From Achromobacter arsenitoxydans SY8 (GTDB lineage: Bacteria; Pseudomonadota; Gammaproteobacteria; Burkholderiales; Burkholderiaceae_B): DNA of 64,000 nt. The translations under genes and the position numbers were made by a program. Position 1 is the stretch's first letter; the number at the start of each line of letters is the position of its first letter. Positions 44,964 through 53,924 of this stretch are shown here, one piece after another. The notes beneath the pieces are model-generated. The model was not told where the DNA came from. It searched no databases and saw nothing but the letters and a program-made list of their open reading frames with translations. The stretch covers positions 62,001 through 126,000 of the forward strand of contig NZ_AGUF01000074.1 of NCBI RefSeq assembly GCF_000236785.1, given 5' to 3'.

Positions 44964-47369
44964 ATGGCCAGCATGAGACGCGACGGCTTGCGCGCGACTC
45001 GTCCCCGCAAGAGGACGGGCGGGCACACCTGGGCCTTCGCGGCGGTGCTGGCGCTGGCGGCGCTGGCGGGGAAGTCCGTCGCCGCGCTGGATGCGCCGGC
45101 GGCGCGCGCCAGCCTCAGCCAGCCCTACGCGGTGCCGGCTGGCTCGTTGGTGAGCGTGTTGCAGCGGATCGCCAGCGAGGCCGGCGTGCTGGTCTACTTC
45201 GACCCAGCGCTCACGCGCGACCTTTCCAGCGATGGCCTTAATGGTCGCTACACCGTCGAGCAGGCGTTTGAGCAAGTGCTTTCCGCCCATGGCCTTGAGG
45301 CGCGTCAGGACCTGCCCGGGAGCTATCAGGTTCTGCCGGCGTGGACGCCTTCAGCCGAGTTGCTGCCCCTGACCCGGGTGGAGGGCGCGGCGGTCGGCGC
45401 CGATGGCTTCGTGGCGCGCTCCGCCACGGCCGCCACCAAGACCGCGACCCCGATCAATCGAATTCCGCAGTCCGTGTCCGTGGTGACGGCCCAGGAAATG
45501 CAGGCCCGTGCCGCGCGCACGGTGACACAGGCCCTGCAGTACACGCCCGGGGTGCAGGTCAATAACTTCGGCAGCAACGAGGTGCGCAACGACTGGCTTG
45601 TGCTGCGCGGCTTCGACGCGAAGCTGACGGGCGATTACCGCGACGGCCTGAGCCAGATGCCTTACGACCAGATCCGCGCGCGCGTGCCCGCTTACGCGCT
45701 GGAGAGCATCGAGGCGGTGCGCGGGCCTTCTTCTTCGTTGTATGGGCAGGTGGCGCCGGGCGGCATCGTCAATCGGGTGACCAAGCGCCCGACGGATGTG
45801 GAACTGCGGGAAATAGCGGTGCAGGCCGGGTCTTTCGACAATCGCCAGGCTTTTCTGGATCTGGGCGGCGCCGCTGGCGAGCGCGGCCGCGCCAGTTACC
45901 GGCTGACCGCCACGCTGCGGGATGCCGGCACGCAGGACAAGTATGACGATGGCCACCGCTACCGCGACGACCTGGCATATGTCGCGCCGGCATTCCGATG
46001 GGGCGGCGCGGATACGTCGCTGACCGTTCTGGCGCATTACCAGCGCGACCGCAACGATGGCGAGTCGCGCGCCTACTACCCGACGCGGACGCTGGTGGGC
46101 GACTACGGCTATGACCGGAACGAGCGTGACTTCCACAGCGTGGGCTACCTTTTCGAGCATCGCATCGGCGATGCTTGGATGGTCCGGCAGAACGCGCGCT
46201 ATCAGTCCGGCAGCGCGACACTTCGCAACCTTTATCCGTTGGCGCTCGGCGGCGACGGGCGCACGCTCGCCCGCATGCAGCTTGCGGCGCGCGAACGCGC
46301 CGACGGCGTGGCGGTGGATACTCAGATCGAAGGCGTTATCGAAGGCGCAGGCCTTCGGCACACCGTGCTGGCTGGGCTGGACTACCGCAGACTGACGGGC
46401 CGCCAGGAGTATCGCCAGGCCGCGGCGCCCGCGCTGGATATCGAAAATCCGGTTTACAACCAGCCGATCGCCATGCCCGGTGCGGATCAGGCCATCCTGG
46501 ACCTGCGCCAGGTCAGTACGCAAATGGGCCTGTACCTGCAGGACCAGATCCAGGCAGGCGACTGGACGCTGACGCTGGGCGTGCGCCACGACCGCCTGGC
46601 CGACGAGACGGACGATCATCTGGCGGGAACCCGTGTCCGCGCACGCGACGACGCGTTGACCTGGCGGGCGGGCGTCTCCTATGCCTTCGCTTCAGGCGCC
46701 GCGCCCTACGCCAGTTATGCCACGGGCTTTCTGCCGCAACCCGGAACCGACTTTGGCGGATCGCCGTTTTCTCCGGCGGAATCTAGGCAGGTCGAGGCGG
46801 GAATGAAGTATCAGCCCCCGGACTCGCGGGACCTTTATACGCTCGCGGTCTTCGATCTGAATCAGCGCAATGCGCTGTCTGCCGATCCGGATCCGGCGCA
46901 TGCGGGCTTCAGCGTGCAGTCGGGGCGCCTGCGATCCCGGGGCCTCGAACTCGAGGCCAAGATCAGCGCGCGCGAGGGCTGGGACCTGGTGGCCGCCTAC
47001 ACGTACAACCTCGTCACCAACGAATCCAGCAACGACGGCGGGCAGGGCAAGACGCCCATCGTCACACCGCGCCACATGGCGGCGCTTTGGGTGGGTCACC
47101 GGTTCTCGCGCGGGGCCCTGGCCGGCTGGCAGGCCGGCTTGGGGGCGCGCTACATCGGGTCGACCTACGTGGATGTGGCGAACACGATGAAGAACCGCGG
47201 CGCCACGGTGTTTGACGCCCAGCTGGCCTATGACGCGGGCGCCTGGCGCTTCTCCGTCGACGCAATGAATCTGTTCAATCAAGAAGCCGTGGTCTGCCGA
47301 AACGACCGCGTCAATTGCCGCTATGGCGTCGAACGCACGGTGCTTGCCGCCGTGGCGTACCGCTATTGA
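44964..47369 (+). CDS. TonB-dependent siderophore receptor with signalling (STN) domain
   Basis: 801 residues. After a signal sequence (WAFAAVLALAALAGKSVAA) comes the STN signalling domain (about residues 50-120, PYAVPAGSLVSVLQRIASEA to LSAHGLEARQDLPGSYQVL). The plug follows (TATPINRIPQSVSVVTAQEM, AVRGPSSSLYGQVAPGGIVN) and then a 22-strand barrel ending in aromatic Tyr (VERTVLAAVAYRY). With FecI and FecR it forms a surface-signalling system; ligand is probably a ferric hydroxamate-type siderophore, but this is not proven. A second in-frame ATG lies three codons in. The gene has a close inverted paralogue at 48025-50178. Confidence 0.93.
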   Translation: MASMRRDGLRATRPRKRTGGHTWAFAAVLALAALAGKSVAALDAPAARASLSQPYAVPAGSLVSVLQRIASEAGVLVYFDPALTRDLSSDGLNGRYTVEQAFEQVLSAHGLEARQDLPGSYQVLPAWTPSAELLPLTRVEGAAVGADGFVARSATAATKTATPINRIPQSVSVVTAQEMQARAARTVTQALQYTPGVQVNNFGSNEVRNDWLVLRGFDAKLTGDYRDGLSQMPYDQIRARVPAYALESIEAVRGPSSSLYGQVAPGGIVNRVTKRPTDVELREIAVQAGSFDNRQAFLDLGGAAGERGRASYRLTATLRDAGTQDKYDDGHRYRDDLAYVAPAFRWGGADTSLTVLAHYQRDRNDGESRAYYPTRTLVGDYGYDRNERDFHSVGYLFEHRIGDAWMVRQNARYQSGSATLRNLYPLALGGDGRTLARMQLAARERADGVAVDTQIEGVIEGAGLRHTVLAGLDYRRLTGRQEYRQAAAPALDIENPVYNQPIAMPGADQAILDLRQVSTQMGLYLQDQIQAGDWTLTLGVRHDRLADETDDHLAGTRVRARDDALTWRAGVSYAFASGAAPYASYATGFLPQPGTDFGGSPFSPAESRQVEAGMKYQPPDSRDLYTLAVFDLNQRNALSADPDPAHAGFSVQSGRLRSRGLELEAKISAREGWDLVAAYTYNLVTNESSNDGGQGKTPIVTPRHMAALWVGHRFSRGALAGWQAGLGARYIGSTYVDVANTMKNRGATVFDAQLAYDAGAWRFSVDAMNLFNQEAVVCRNDRVNCRYGVERTVLAAVAYRY

Positions 47370-47453
47370 GCCTGCCGCGACGGCAACTTCCGCATTGCAA
47401 GGGAATCGCCGCAGCCGGGTCGGCCGCGGGGCCCAGAAAAGAGGAGAGGCATC

Positions 47454-47975
47454 ATGCCGCACGCGGCCTGCGCCAGGGATACCCTGGCCGCCCTGTATCA
47501 GACGCACCGCCGGCAGCTGCTGCATACGGCGGCGCGCATACTCGGATCAAGAGACCTGGCAGACGATGTGGTGCAGGACGCCTATCTGAAACTGCTTGAG
47601 CGTCCCGCGCCGGAAGACCTGCGCGAGCCGGTGGCCTATTTGTTCCAGACCGTCCGCCACCTCGCCATCGACTACCTGCGGCGGCGCGCCCTGGAGTCGC
47701 GCCTGTTCGCGGGGCATGATGGCGTGGAGCATGCGGTGTCGAACGCGGTGGCGGAGGACGCGGCGGTAAGTCACCAGGCGCTGGCGCTCGCGGCGCAAGC
47801 CCTGGCCAGGATGTCCTCGCGCACGCGCCGGGCGTTCGAACTGCATCGGTTCGAAGGTTGCTCGCAACGGGATGTGGCGCGCGAGCTCGGCGTGTCGGCC
47901 ACGCTGGTCAACTTCATGATCCGCGACGCCGATGCCGAGCTGAGCCCCTGCAGAGAATATCTGTTGCCTGGATAG
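47454..47975 (+). CDS. ECF sigma factor, FecI-like, without adjacent anti-sigma
   Basis: 173 residues. Region 2: RDTLAALYQTHRRQLLHTAA and DDVVQDAYLKLLE; region 4: ARMSSRTRRAFELHRFEGCS and DVARELGVSATLVNFMIRDA. It lies 84 bases after the STN receptor on the same strand and tail to tail with the second receptor. No fecR gene accompanies it, so it may be controlled transcriptionally or share the upstream FecR. Confidence 0.9.
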   Translation: MPHAACARDTLAALYQTHRRQLLHTAARILGSRDLADDVVQDAYLKLLERPAPEDLREPVAYLFQTVRHLAIDYLRRRALESRLFAGHDGVEHAVSNAVAEDAAVSHQALALAAQALARMSSRTRRAFELHRFEGCSQRDVARELGVSATLVNFMIRDADAELSPCREYLLPG

Positions 47976-47981
47976 TCCGGG

Positions 47982-48023
47982 CAGCCGCCCGCCGTCGCGC
48001 TGGCGCCGGCGGGCGGTTCGGCT
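47982..48023. terminator. GC-rich hairpin between convergent sigma and receptor genes
   Basis: CCGCCCGCC at 47985-47993 pairs with GGCGGGCGG at 48008-48016. No T-run follows, so it may only weakly terminate or protect 3' ends. Confidence 0.4.
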
Positions 48024-48024
48024 G

Positions 48025-50178
48025 CTACCAGCGGTAGGCGACGGATGCGATCACCGTCCGCTCAAGGCCATAGCGGCAGTTCAGCGTGTTGTTGCGGCAA
48101 ACGATGGTTTCCCGGTTGAAGAGGTTGGTCGCATCAACCGCGAACCGCCAGCCATCCACCTGGTAATGCACGCCGGCATCCACCATGAACGAGGATCCGT
48201 TCTCGATGGTGTTGGCCACGTTGACGTAGGTCTTGCCGATGTAGCGCACGCCCGCGCCGAAGCCCAGGCCCTTGAAGACCGTGTCGGGCAAGGTGTAGTT
48301 CATCCACGCCGAAGCCATGTGGCGCGGCGTGACGATGGGCGTGTTGCCCTCTTCCGCCGGGTTATTGCTCTTATTCACCTTGACGTCGTTCAATGTGTAC
48401 GACGCAATCAGGTCGAGGCCGCGCGTCAGGTTCGCCTTGCCCTCCAGCTCGATGCCTCGCGATCCGATTTCCCCCGTCTGGACGCTGAAGTTCGTGTTGC
48501 GCGGATCCGGCGTCAGCGCGTTGCGCTGCGTCAGGTCGAACACCGAGATCGCAACCAGGCTGTTGGATCCGGGAGGCTGGTACTTCACGCCGAACTCGTA
48601 CTGCTCTCCCCGGGTTGGCTTGAACGGCGTGCTGTCCATGCTGACGCCGCTCTGCGGCAGGAACGACGTTGAGTAGCTGACGTAGGGCGTGACGCCGGAA
48701 TCAAAGAGGTAGGCCAGGCCAAGGCGGCCGGTGAAGGCCGTGTCGCGCTGCTCGACAGTGGTGTCCGTGAGGCGGTTGCGGCTGGATCCGCGCGCCCAGT
48801 CCTGCCGGCCGCCCAGGGTCACGACCACCTTGTCGACCCTGATCTGATCCTGCACGTAAACGCCCAGCTGCCGGTTCACGTCTTTCTGGTCGATGATGGT
48901 GTTTGCCGCGGATGGGTACGGGATATTCTGGCCGTAGACCGGATTATCCAGATCCAGATCGGGCGCCATGCCTTGGCGATACCACTGCTGGCCGTCCTGG
49001 AACTTGTAGTCCAGGCCCGCCAGCAAAGTGTGCGAGACGCGTCCCAGCTGGAACCGGTACTCCGCCTGGTTGTCGATCACGACGCCGTCGGCGCTTTCCT
49101 TGGAGACCAGCGCGTAGCGCTGAATGGTGTGTCCGTCCGGCCGCAGGCGCAGATTGTAGAGATCGCGCTGGTCCAGTTTTCCGTATTGGTAGCGCGCATT
49201 CTGGCGCAGCGTCAGCGCGTTGTTGTAGCGGTGTTCCAGCAAATAGCCGATGGCGTACTGCCTGCGGTCATACCTGTTGAAGTCGTAGTCCCCGACCGGC
49301 ACATGCGTGGGATACACAGGGCGCGACTCGCCATCTGTGCGATCGCGCTGGAAGTTGGTCAGCAGCGTCAGCGACGTGTCGGCGTTCGGCCGCCAGGTGA
49401 AGGCGGGAGCGATGTAGGCCAGGTCGTCCGGATAGCGGTGGCTGGAATCGTATTTGACCTGGGTGCCCGCATCGCGCAGGATGCCGGTCATGCGGTACAG
49501 GTACTTTCCGTCCTGGTCGATCGGTCCGCCTATGTCGAACGCGGCCTGGCGCCGGTCGAAGTTGCCGGCCTGCAGCACGACCTCGCCGAACGCCTCGTCG
49601 GTCGGACGCTTCGTAATGCGATTCACCAGCCCGCCCGGCGCCACCTGGCCGTACAGCACGGACGATGGACCGCGGATGACTTCCACGCGCTCCAGCGCAT
49701 AGGGGTCGGTACGGGCCCGGATCTGGTCGTAGGGAAGCTGGCTGAGGCCGTCGCGGAAGTCTCCGGTCAGCTTGGCATCGAAGCCGCGCAGCACGATCCA
49801 GTCGTTGCGGACTTCCGCGCCGCCGAAGTTCGTGATCTGCACGCCCGGCACGTACTGAATTGCCTGTGAGACCGTCTGCACGGCGCGATCCCGCATTTCC
49901 TCGGCCCCCACGACGGAGACCGACTGAGGGATCTCCAGCAGCGGCGTCGCGGTCTTGCTGCCGGTGGTGGTTTCGCGTGCCACATAGCCCTGGATCGGAC
50001 CCGTGGCCGCGTTATCCGGTGCGTCGCCGCGGACGTTGATGGAAGGCAGCGTTTGCACGCCCTGCGTGTTGGGAGGGGCTGGCTGCGCATGCGTGGGCGC
50101 GGCCAGCGCCAGGCCGAGCAGCAGCGGGTAGCGCCTTTGGCGCATGCGCGCTCGCGGCGCGATCTTGGAAGTTGTCAT
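48025..50178 (-). CDS. TonB-dependent siderophore receptor without STN domain
   Basis: 717 residues from the ATG at 50178; an ATG 11 codons later is also possible. The signal (RYPLLLGLALAAPTHA) leads straight to the plug (TATPLLEIPQSVSVVGAEEM, VIRGPSSVLYGQVAPGGLVN) and barrel, ending in Trp (LERTVIASVAYRW). It shares long identical segments with the receptor at 44964-47369, such as VLRGFDAKLTGD and YDQIRAR, but lacks its signalling domain, so it should only transport. No clear Fur box or ribosome binding site was found in front of it. Confidence 0.92.
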   Translation of the reverse strand: MTTSKIAPRARMRQRRYPLLLGLALAAPTHAQPAPPNTQGVQTLPSINVRGDAPDNAATGPIQGYVARETTTGSKTATPLLEIPQSVSVVGAEEMRDRAVQTVSQAIQYVPGVQITNFGGAEVRNDWIVLRGFDAKLTGDFRDGLSQLPYDQIRARTDPYALERVEVIRGPSSVLYGQVAPGGLVNRITKRPTDEAFGEVVLQAGNFDRRQAAFDIGGPIDQDGKYLYRMTGILRDAGTQVKYDSSHRYPDDLAYIAPAFTWRPNADTSLTLLTNFQRDRTDGESRPVYPTHVPVGDYDFNRYDRRQYAIGYLLEHRYNNALTLRQNARYQYGKLDQRDLYNLRLRPDGHTIQRYALVSKESADGVVIDNQAEYRFQLGRVSHTLLAGLDYKFQDGQQWYRQGMAPDLDLDNPVYGQNIPYPSAANTIIDQKDVNRQLGVYVQDQIRVDKVVVTLGGRQDWARGSSRNRLTDTTVEQRDTAFTGRLGLAYLFDSGVTPYVSYSTSFLPQSGVSMDSTPFKPTRGEQYEFGVKYQPPGSNSLVAISVFDLTQRNALTPDPRNTNFSVQTGEIGSRGIELEGKANLTRGLDLIASYTLNDVKVNKSNNPAEEGNTPIVTPRHMASAWMNYTLPDTVFKGLGFGAGVRYIGKTYVNVANTIENGSSFMVDAGVHYQVDGWRFAVDATNLFNRETIVCRNNTLNCRYGLERTVIASVAYRW

Positions 50179-50341
50179 CGGACGGTCGGGTAAGGGTGGG
50201 CCTCGTCGGCGGAGCGGATCGCGTGCGCGCGGCAGCAGATCCAAGTCCTATTGCTAGACGAACGAGGGGCCTGTCCGTTTAAGCCCGAAGCGATGGTTGC
50301 CTGATTGGCGGCCGGGACCGGCGCTGCGCGGTCCCCGACAC

Positions 50342-51799
50342 TCAGGGCTGGGCTGGCGGCCGCACGCCCAGCGCCCGCATCCACGGCGTGTCCGGCAATC
50401 CCTGGATGGGCGGCATGCCGGGCTGCGGAAAGCCCGGCGGATTGCGCACGGCGTCCTGCAGCACCGCTGTCCACTCGCGCGGATCGACGGGTTCGCCCAT
50501 GCGCACCTTCAGGTCCAGCAGGTCCAGCGCGGCGCGGCGATGGCCGGCCTCGGCGGCGGCGCGGAACAGCCGCTCGGCCGCGTTGTAGTTCTTGGGAACG
50601 CCCCGGCCCATCCCGGTAAGCTCGCCCAGGTAGGTTTGCGCGGGCGCGAAGCCCTGGTCGGCCGCCCGCTGGTACCAGAGGGCGGCGGTCTGGTAGTTCT
50701 GTTCCACGTGGTCGCCGTTTTCGGCGACCAGCCCCAATGTGGTCATGGCCACGACGTCGCCGGCCCTGGCGCGCGCGACCAGAGATTCGAGCCGCGGTTC
50801 GTCCAGATATTGCGCACCGCGCTCGATCTCGTATTCCCACGCGCTCATGCGGGCCTTGATCAGGTCGCGTCCCAGCGTGGGCGAGGGGCCCCTGCCAGGC
50901 TGTGGAGGCTGGCCGCCGGGCGTTGCGGGCGTCTGGCCGTCGGCCAGGCTGGTGAAGGTGACGGCGCCGACGAGGCTGCTCGCGTAATGCGGGACCTGCC
51001 GGTACGCGGTGGCGACCTGCACATCGCCCGTCAGTTGCTTGAAGAAGTTTTCCACGGGCGCCGACGCGGGCAGCGTGTCCAGTCCTTGCGCGAAATAAAA
51101 GGCGTAGGGACTGTGGCGAGGGCCGTCGCGGCCAAAGCCGTCCTCGGCCGTTGCGCCGGGCTGCGTCGAGAATGCGATCAGTTCGCCGCCCGCCGGGACG
51201 GTATGGACCAGCCCGGCCGCCGGGGCGCCGCGCGTCAGATTGGTGCGGCAGGCGTCCAGAACCAGCAGGCGCGCCCGGATGCCGGCGCGGCGCAGCGTCT
51301 GCGATACGCGTCGCAGGCTCAGGGAGTTCTGCTGCGCGGCGCGAATGCGCACCTCGGCCAGCGGCAACGGCAGTTCAACGCCGAACAGATAGTTCACGTC
51401 GTCCACCGCCACGGCGTGGCCGGCGAAGTAGACCAAGGCCAGGTCCGCGTCCGCGGCGCGCCCGGCGAACTCGTCGACGGCGGCTTCCATTTGCGTGGTG
51501 GTGACGTCCGTCAGCATGGCGACGTCGAAGCCGCGCTTGCGCAGGGAGTCGGCGATGAGGCGGGCGTCGTTGACGGGGTTGGTCAGGATGTTGGCGGCGA
51601 CGGCGTAGCGCGCGTTGCCGATGACCAGCGCGTATTTGCGCTTAGCCGGAAGCGGCGCGGGCAGGGGTGCTGGCGTGGAGGCGTAGCTGGTCAGTGGGCG
51701 CATCGTGTCGGCGCCCAGGGCGGCCAGCGCGGCCGCGAGCAGGCGACGGCGGACGGCGAAAGCCGCCCGGGTTTTCATGGGAGCCTTGAAAGCGTTCAT
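50342..51799 (-). CDS. Caspase-like (peptidase C14) protein with Sel1 repeats
   Basis: 485 residues. A twin-arginine-like signal (FAVRRRLLAAALAALGA, residues 14-30) suggests export. The caspase-like domain spans about residues 53-290: KRKYALVIGNARY, the catalytic His128 in LVYFAGHAV and Cys184 in LLVLDACRTN. From about residue 360 there are Sel1/TPR-type repeats (YQTAALWYQRAADQGFAPAQ, NAAERLFRAAAEAGHRRAAL). The ATG at 51799 overlaps the anti-sigma stop (ATGA), so the two are translationally coupled. Family members cleave after basic residues or serve as non-catalytic scaffolds; the target here is unknown. Confidence 0.87.
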   Translation of the reverse strand: MNAFKAPMKTRAAFAVRRRLLAAALAALGADTMRPLTSYASTPAPLPAPLPAKRKYALVIGNARYAVAANILTNPVNDARLIADSLRKRGFDVAMLTDVTTTQMEAAVDEFAGRAADADLALVYFAGHAVAVDDVNYLFGVELPLPLAEVRIRAAQQNSLSLRRVSQTLRRAGIRARLLVLDACRTNLTRGAPAAGLVHTVPAGGELIAFSTQPGATAEDGFGRDGPRHSPYAFYFAQGLDTLPASAPVENFFKQLTGDVQVATAYRQVPHYASSLVGAVTFTSLADGQTPATPGGQPPQPGRGPSPTLGRDLIKARMSAWEYEIERGAQYLDEPRLESLVARARAGDVVAMTTLGLVAENGDHVEQNYQTAALWYQRAADQGFAPAQTYLGELTGMGRGVPKNYNAAERLFRAAAEAGHRRAALDLLDLKVRMGEPVDPREWTAVLQDAVRNPPGFPQPGMPPIQGLPDTPWMRALGVRPPAQP

Positions 51800-52404
51800 G
51801 GACGCGGGCACTCGCCAGCCGGTCCGGGCGTCGCGGACAGCGCGCCCAGCGCCTCGGCCGCATCGCGCAACGACGATTCGCGCGGGGCGGCCAGCAGGAA
51901 GCGGCCGTCCGCGTCGGGGCCGGCGACGATGGCCACGGCGTACTGGGCCAGCGTGTTGCGCAGCTGCCGGGCGGTGACGCCATCGGGCAGGTCCACCGTC
52001 AGCGTCGGGCAGGAGCCGCCGCCGCGGGTGAGCGTGCCGCCGGGCGCCAGTTCATCGGGCGGCGCCTGCAGCGCCAGCGTTACCGACAGCATGACGGCCA
52101 GCGCCCAGCCCATGGGCATCAGCAAACGGGAAGTCTCCGGCCACAACCAGCGCCAGAGACGGCGCCCGGCGGATTGCCGTGCAGGCGCGGGTTGCTGGCT
52201 TTGGGCCAGCGCGCGCAGGAAGGCGCTGTCGCGGCCGGCCTGTCCGATCTCGTTGTGCGCCAGTTGGCGCGCCTGCGCCAGCGCGCGCCATTCCTCGACC
52301 TCTGCCCGCAGCGCGGGATCGCGCGCCAGCTGGGCTTCAAAGGCGCGGCAGGCGTCGTCGTCCAATTCGCCGGACAGGTAGGACAGGATTCTGTCTTCAG
52401 CCAT
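51796..52404 (-). CDS. Membrane anti-sigma factor
   Basis: 202 residues. The N-terminus (MAEDRILSYLSGELDDDACR) resembles zinc-less anti-sigma domains that bind ECF sigma factors; a single membrane span lies at about residues 95-113 (LLMPMGWALAVMLSVTLAL), followed by an ~85-residue periplasmic domain. It begins 2 bases after the sigma gene stop and overlaps the caspase-like gene by 4 bases. The role is inferred from position and topology. Confidence 0.83.
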   Translation of the reverse strand: MAEDRILSYLSGELDDDACRAFEAQLARDPALRAEVEEWRALAQARQLAHNEIGQAGRDSAFLRALAQSQQPAPARQSAGRRLWRWLWPETSRLLMPMGWALAVMLSVTLALQAPPDELAPGGTLTRGGGSCPTLTVDLPDGVTARQLRNTLAQYAVAIVAGPDADGRFLLAAPRESSLRDAAEALGALSATPGPAGECPRP

Positions 52405-52406
52405 GG

Positions 52407-53072
52407 TCAATCCATTCCTTTGCGCGTGCAATCGGCCACGAGCTTGCGCGCGGCGTGCAGGCGGCTCTTGACGGTGGGCACATGCAGATCCTGCAGCCTG
52501 GCGATCTGTTCCATCGGCGTTTCGTCCAGGTACAGGAACATGGTGGCGCGCAGCGTATCGCTGAGCTTGTCGAGGCAGGCGCGCATGCGCCGGATCACCG
52601 ACAGGTGCTCGTAGGCGCGGGCGGGATCCGCGAACGGCGAGGGATCGCTCAACGTTTCAATCTCGTCCAGGGCGTTGTCGTCCAGCAAGTCGTCTTGCGC
52701 CGGTTGCTTCCACTGCACCTCTTGCCGGATGCGGCGGTGCGCCTGGATCAGCTCATGCAGGGATCCGCGATACAGATAGCCGCCCAGCTTGCCCAGCGCC
52801 AGCTCGTGCGCCGACCAGCCTTCGGCCGGCTGGCCGGCGAGAAAGCCCTCGTCGCGGAACGTGCGGGCCTGCAGGAATTTCATCAGCGCATTGTTGAAGG
52901 CGTCCACCACGCCGTCCGGCGAGGCGTTGAAGAATTTCTTGCGCAGCTTGAGCGTGATGTGCTGTTCGGCCTTGTTGCGGAAGTCCAGCGCATAGCGGGG
53001 ATCGGCATGCAGGATGCGCAGCAGCGCGTCGACGTTGTTGATGACGTAACGCTTGGGATCTAGCGTGTTCAT
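52407..53072 (-). CDS. Divergent ECF-type sigma factor
   Basis: 221 residues. The C-terminal half has a normal region 4 (LDKLSDTLRATMFLYLDETP, IARLQDLHVPTVKSRLHAAR). Region 2 is unusual: ILHADPRYALDFRNKAEQHI and DGVVDAFNNALMKFL stand where the DxxQ-x-F-motif is normally found, with a long insertion before region 4 rich in Asp. It heads the sigma-anti-sigma-caspase unit, with 112 bases between it and the membrane-protein gene upstream. Confidence 0.82.
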   Translation of the reverse strand: MNTLDPKRYVINNVDALLRILHADPRYALDFRNKAEQHITLKLRKKFFNASPDGVVDAFNNALMKFLQARTFRDEGFLAGQPAEGWSAHELALGKLGGYLYRGSLHELIQAHRRIRQEVQWKQPAQDDLLDDNALDEIETLSDPSPFADPARAYEHLSVIRRMRACLDKLSDTLRATMFLYLDETPMEQIARLQDLHVPTVKSRLHAARKLVADCTRKGMD

Positions 53073-53184
53073 GGTGAGGATTCTGGTGGCCGGACCCGTC
53101 GCAGCGCGCAGGCCCGGCGACGCGAAGGCGCCGCAGCCTGCCCGGGCGAGGGCAGCGGAACCTTAGCCGCGCAGGGCCGGAAAA

Positions 53185-53748
53185 TCAAGCGCGGCGGCGC
53201 AGGACGAAGATGCCGCGGACGGCCAGGCCCAGGGCGATCGCCAGCGACAGATAGAGGCCCAGGCCAAAGCTCAGGCTGCTCCAGATGGTCGATGCCATGT
53301 CCTGCGCCATGCTGCGGCTGGCGCGCGAGCTGCCCAGGAAGCCCGCCAATTGGCGGCTGGCGCTCATCAGTTCGCGCACCTGGGCGATGACGCCCGCCAG
53401 CGCGATGCCCCACAGCGCCAGCGGCGCGAAGTAGCCGAGGCTTGCGGCGCGCCGCGGCAGCAGCGATGGCAGCAGGGGGCCGGCGACGGCAAGCAGCCAC
53501 AGCAGCGCATACCAGCCGGCGCCCGAGCCCCGGCCGACCATCGCCCCTTGCACGTCGCCGCTATTGAGCAGGCGCAGCAGTTCATAGAAACTCAGGCTGG
53601 CGTGAGATCCCATCATGCGCACGGTAATCGCCGACAGCACGGTGGTGGCCAACAGGAACAGCAGTGCGGCGATGCCGTCGCCACGGTGGATGCGGGCGCC
53701 ATGGGTCTTTGCCAGTGCCAGCACGTCGCGCAATTCTTTTCCTTGCAT
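53185..53748 (-). CDS. Hypothetical four-span membrane protein
   Basis: 187 residues. I do not recognise a family. Four hydrophobic segments are visible (IAALLFLLATTVLSAITV, ALLWLLAVAGPLLPSLL, LGYFAPLALWGIALAGVIA, GLGLYLSLAIALGLAVRGIF). The N-terminus MQGKELRDVLALAKTHGARI is amphipathic. It precedes the sigma/anti-sigma/caspase genes on the same strand and might be their input module. Confidence 0.65.
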   Translation of the reverse strand: MQGKELRDVLALAKTHGARIHRGDGIAALLFLLATTVLSAITVRMMGSHASLSFYELLRLLNSGDVQGAMVGRGSGAGWYALLWLLAVAGPLLPSLLPRRAASLGYFAPLALWGIALAGVIAQVRELMSASRQLAGFLGSSRASRSMAQDMASTIWSSLSFGLGLYLSLAIALGLAVRGIFVLRRRA

Positions 53749-53924
53749 GGGGATTCCTTTTCGGGTTGGGAAGGCGGATGCCTGCATGAAGGACTACGCG
53801 TGGCCGCCAAAAAGGTTTGATATATTTCCGGCGTTTTTTTCCGAACCTTTTCCGGACCGGAACGTAGCGATAGGCAAGGGCGCGGATTTTCCCGCCGCCT
53901 TCCAACCCCACGGAGAATCCAAAC

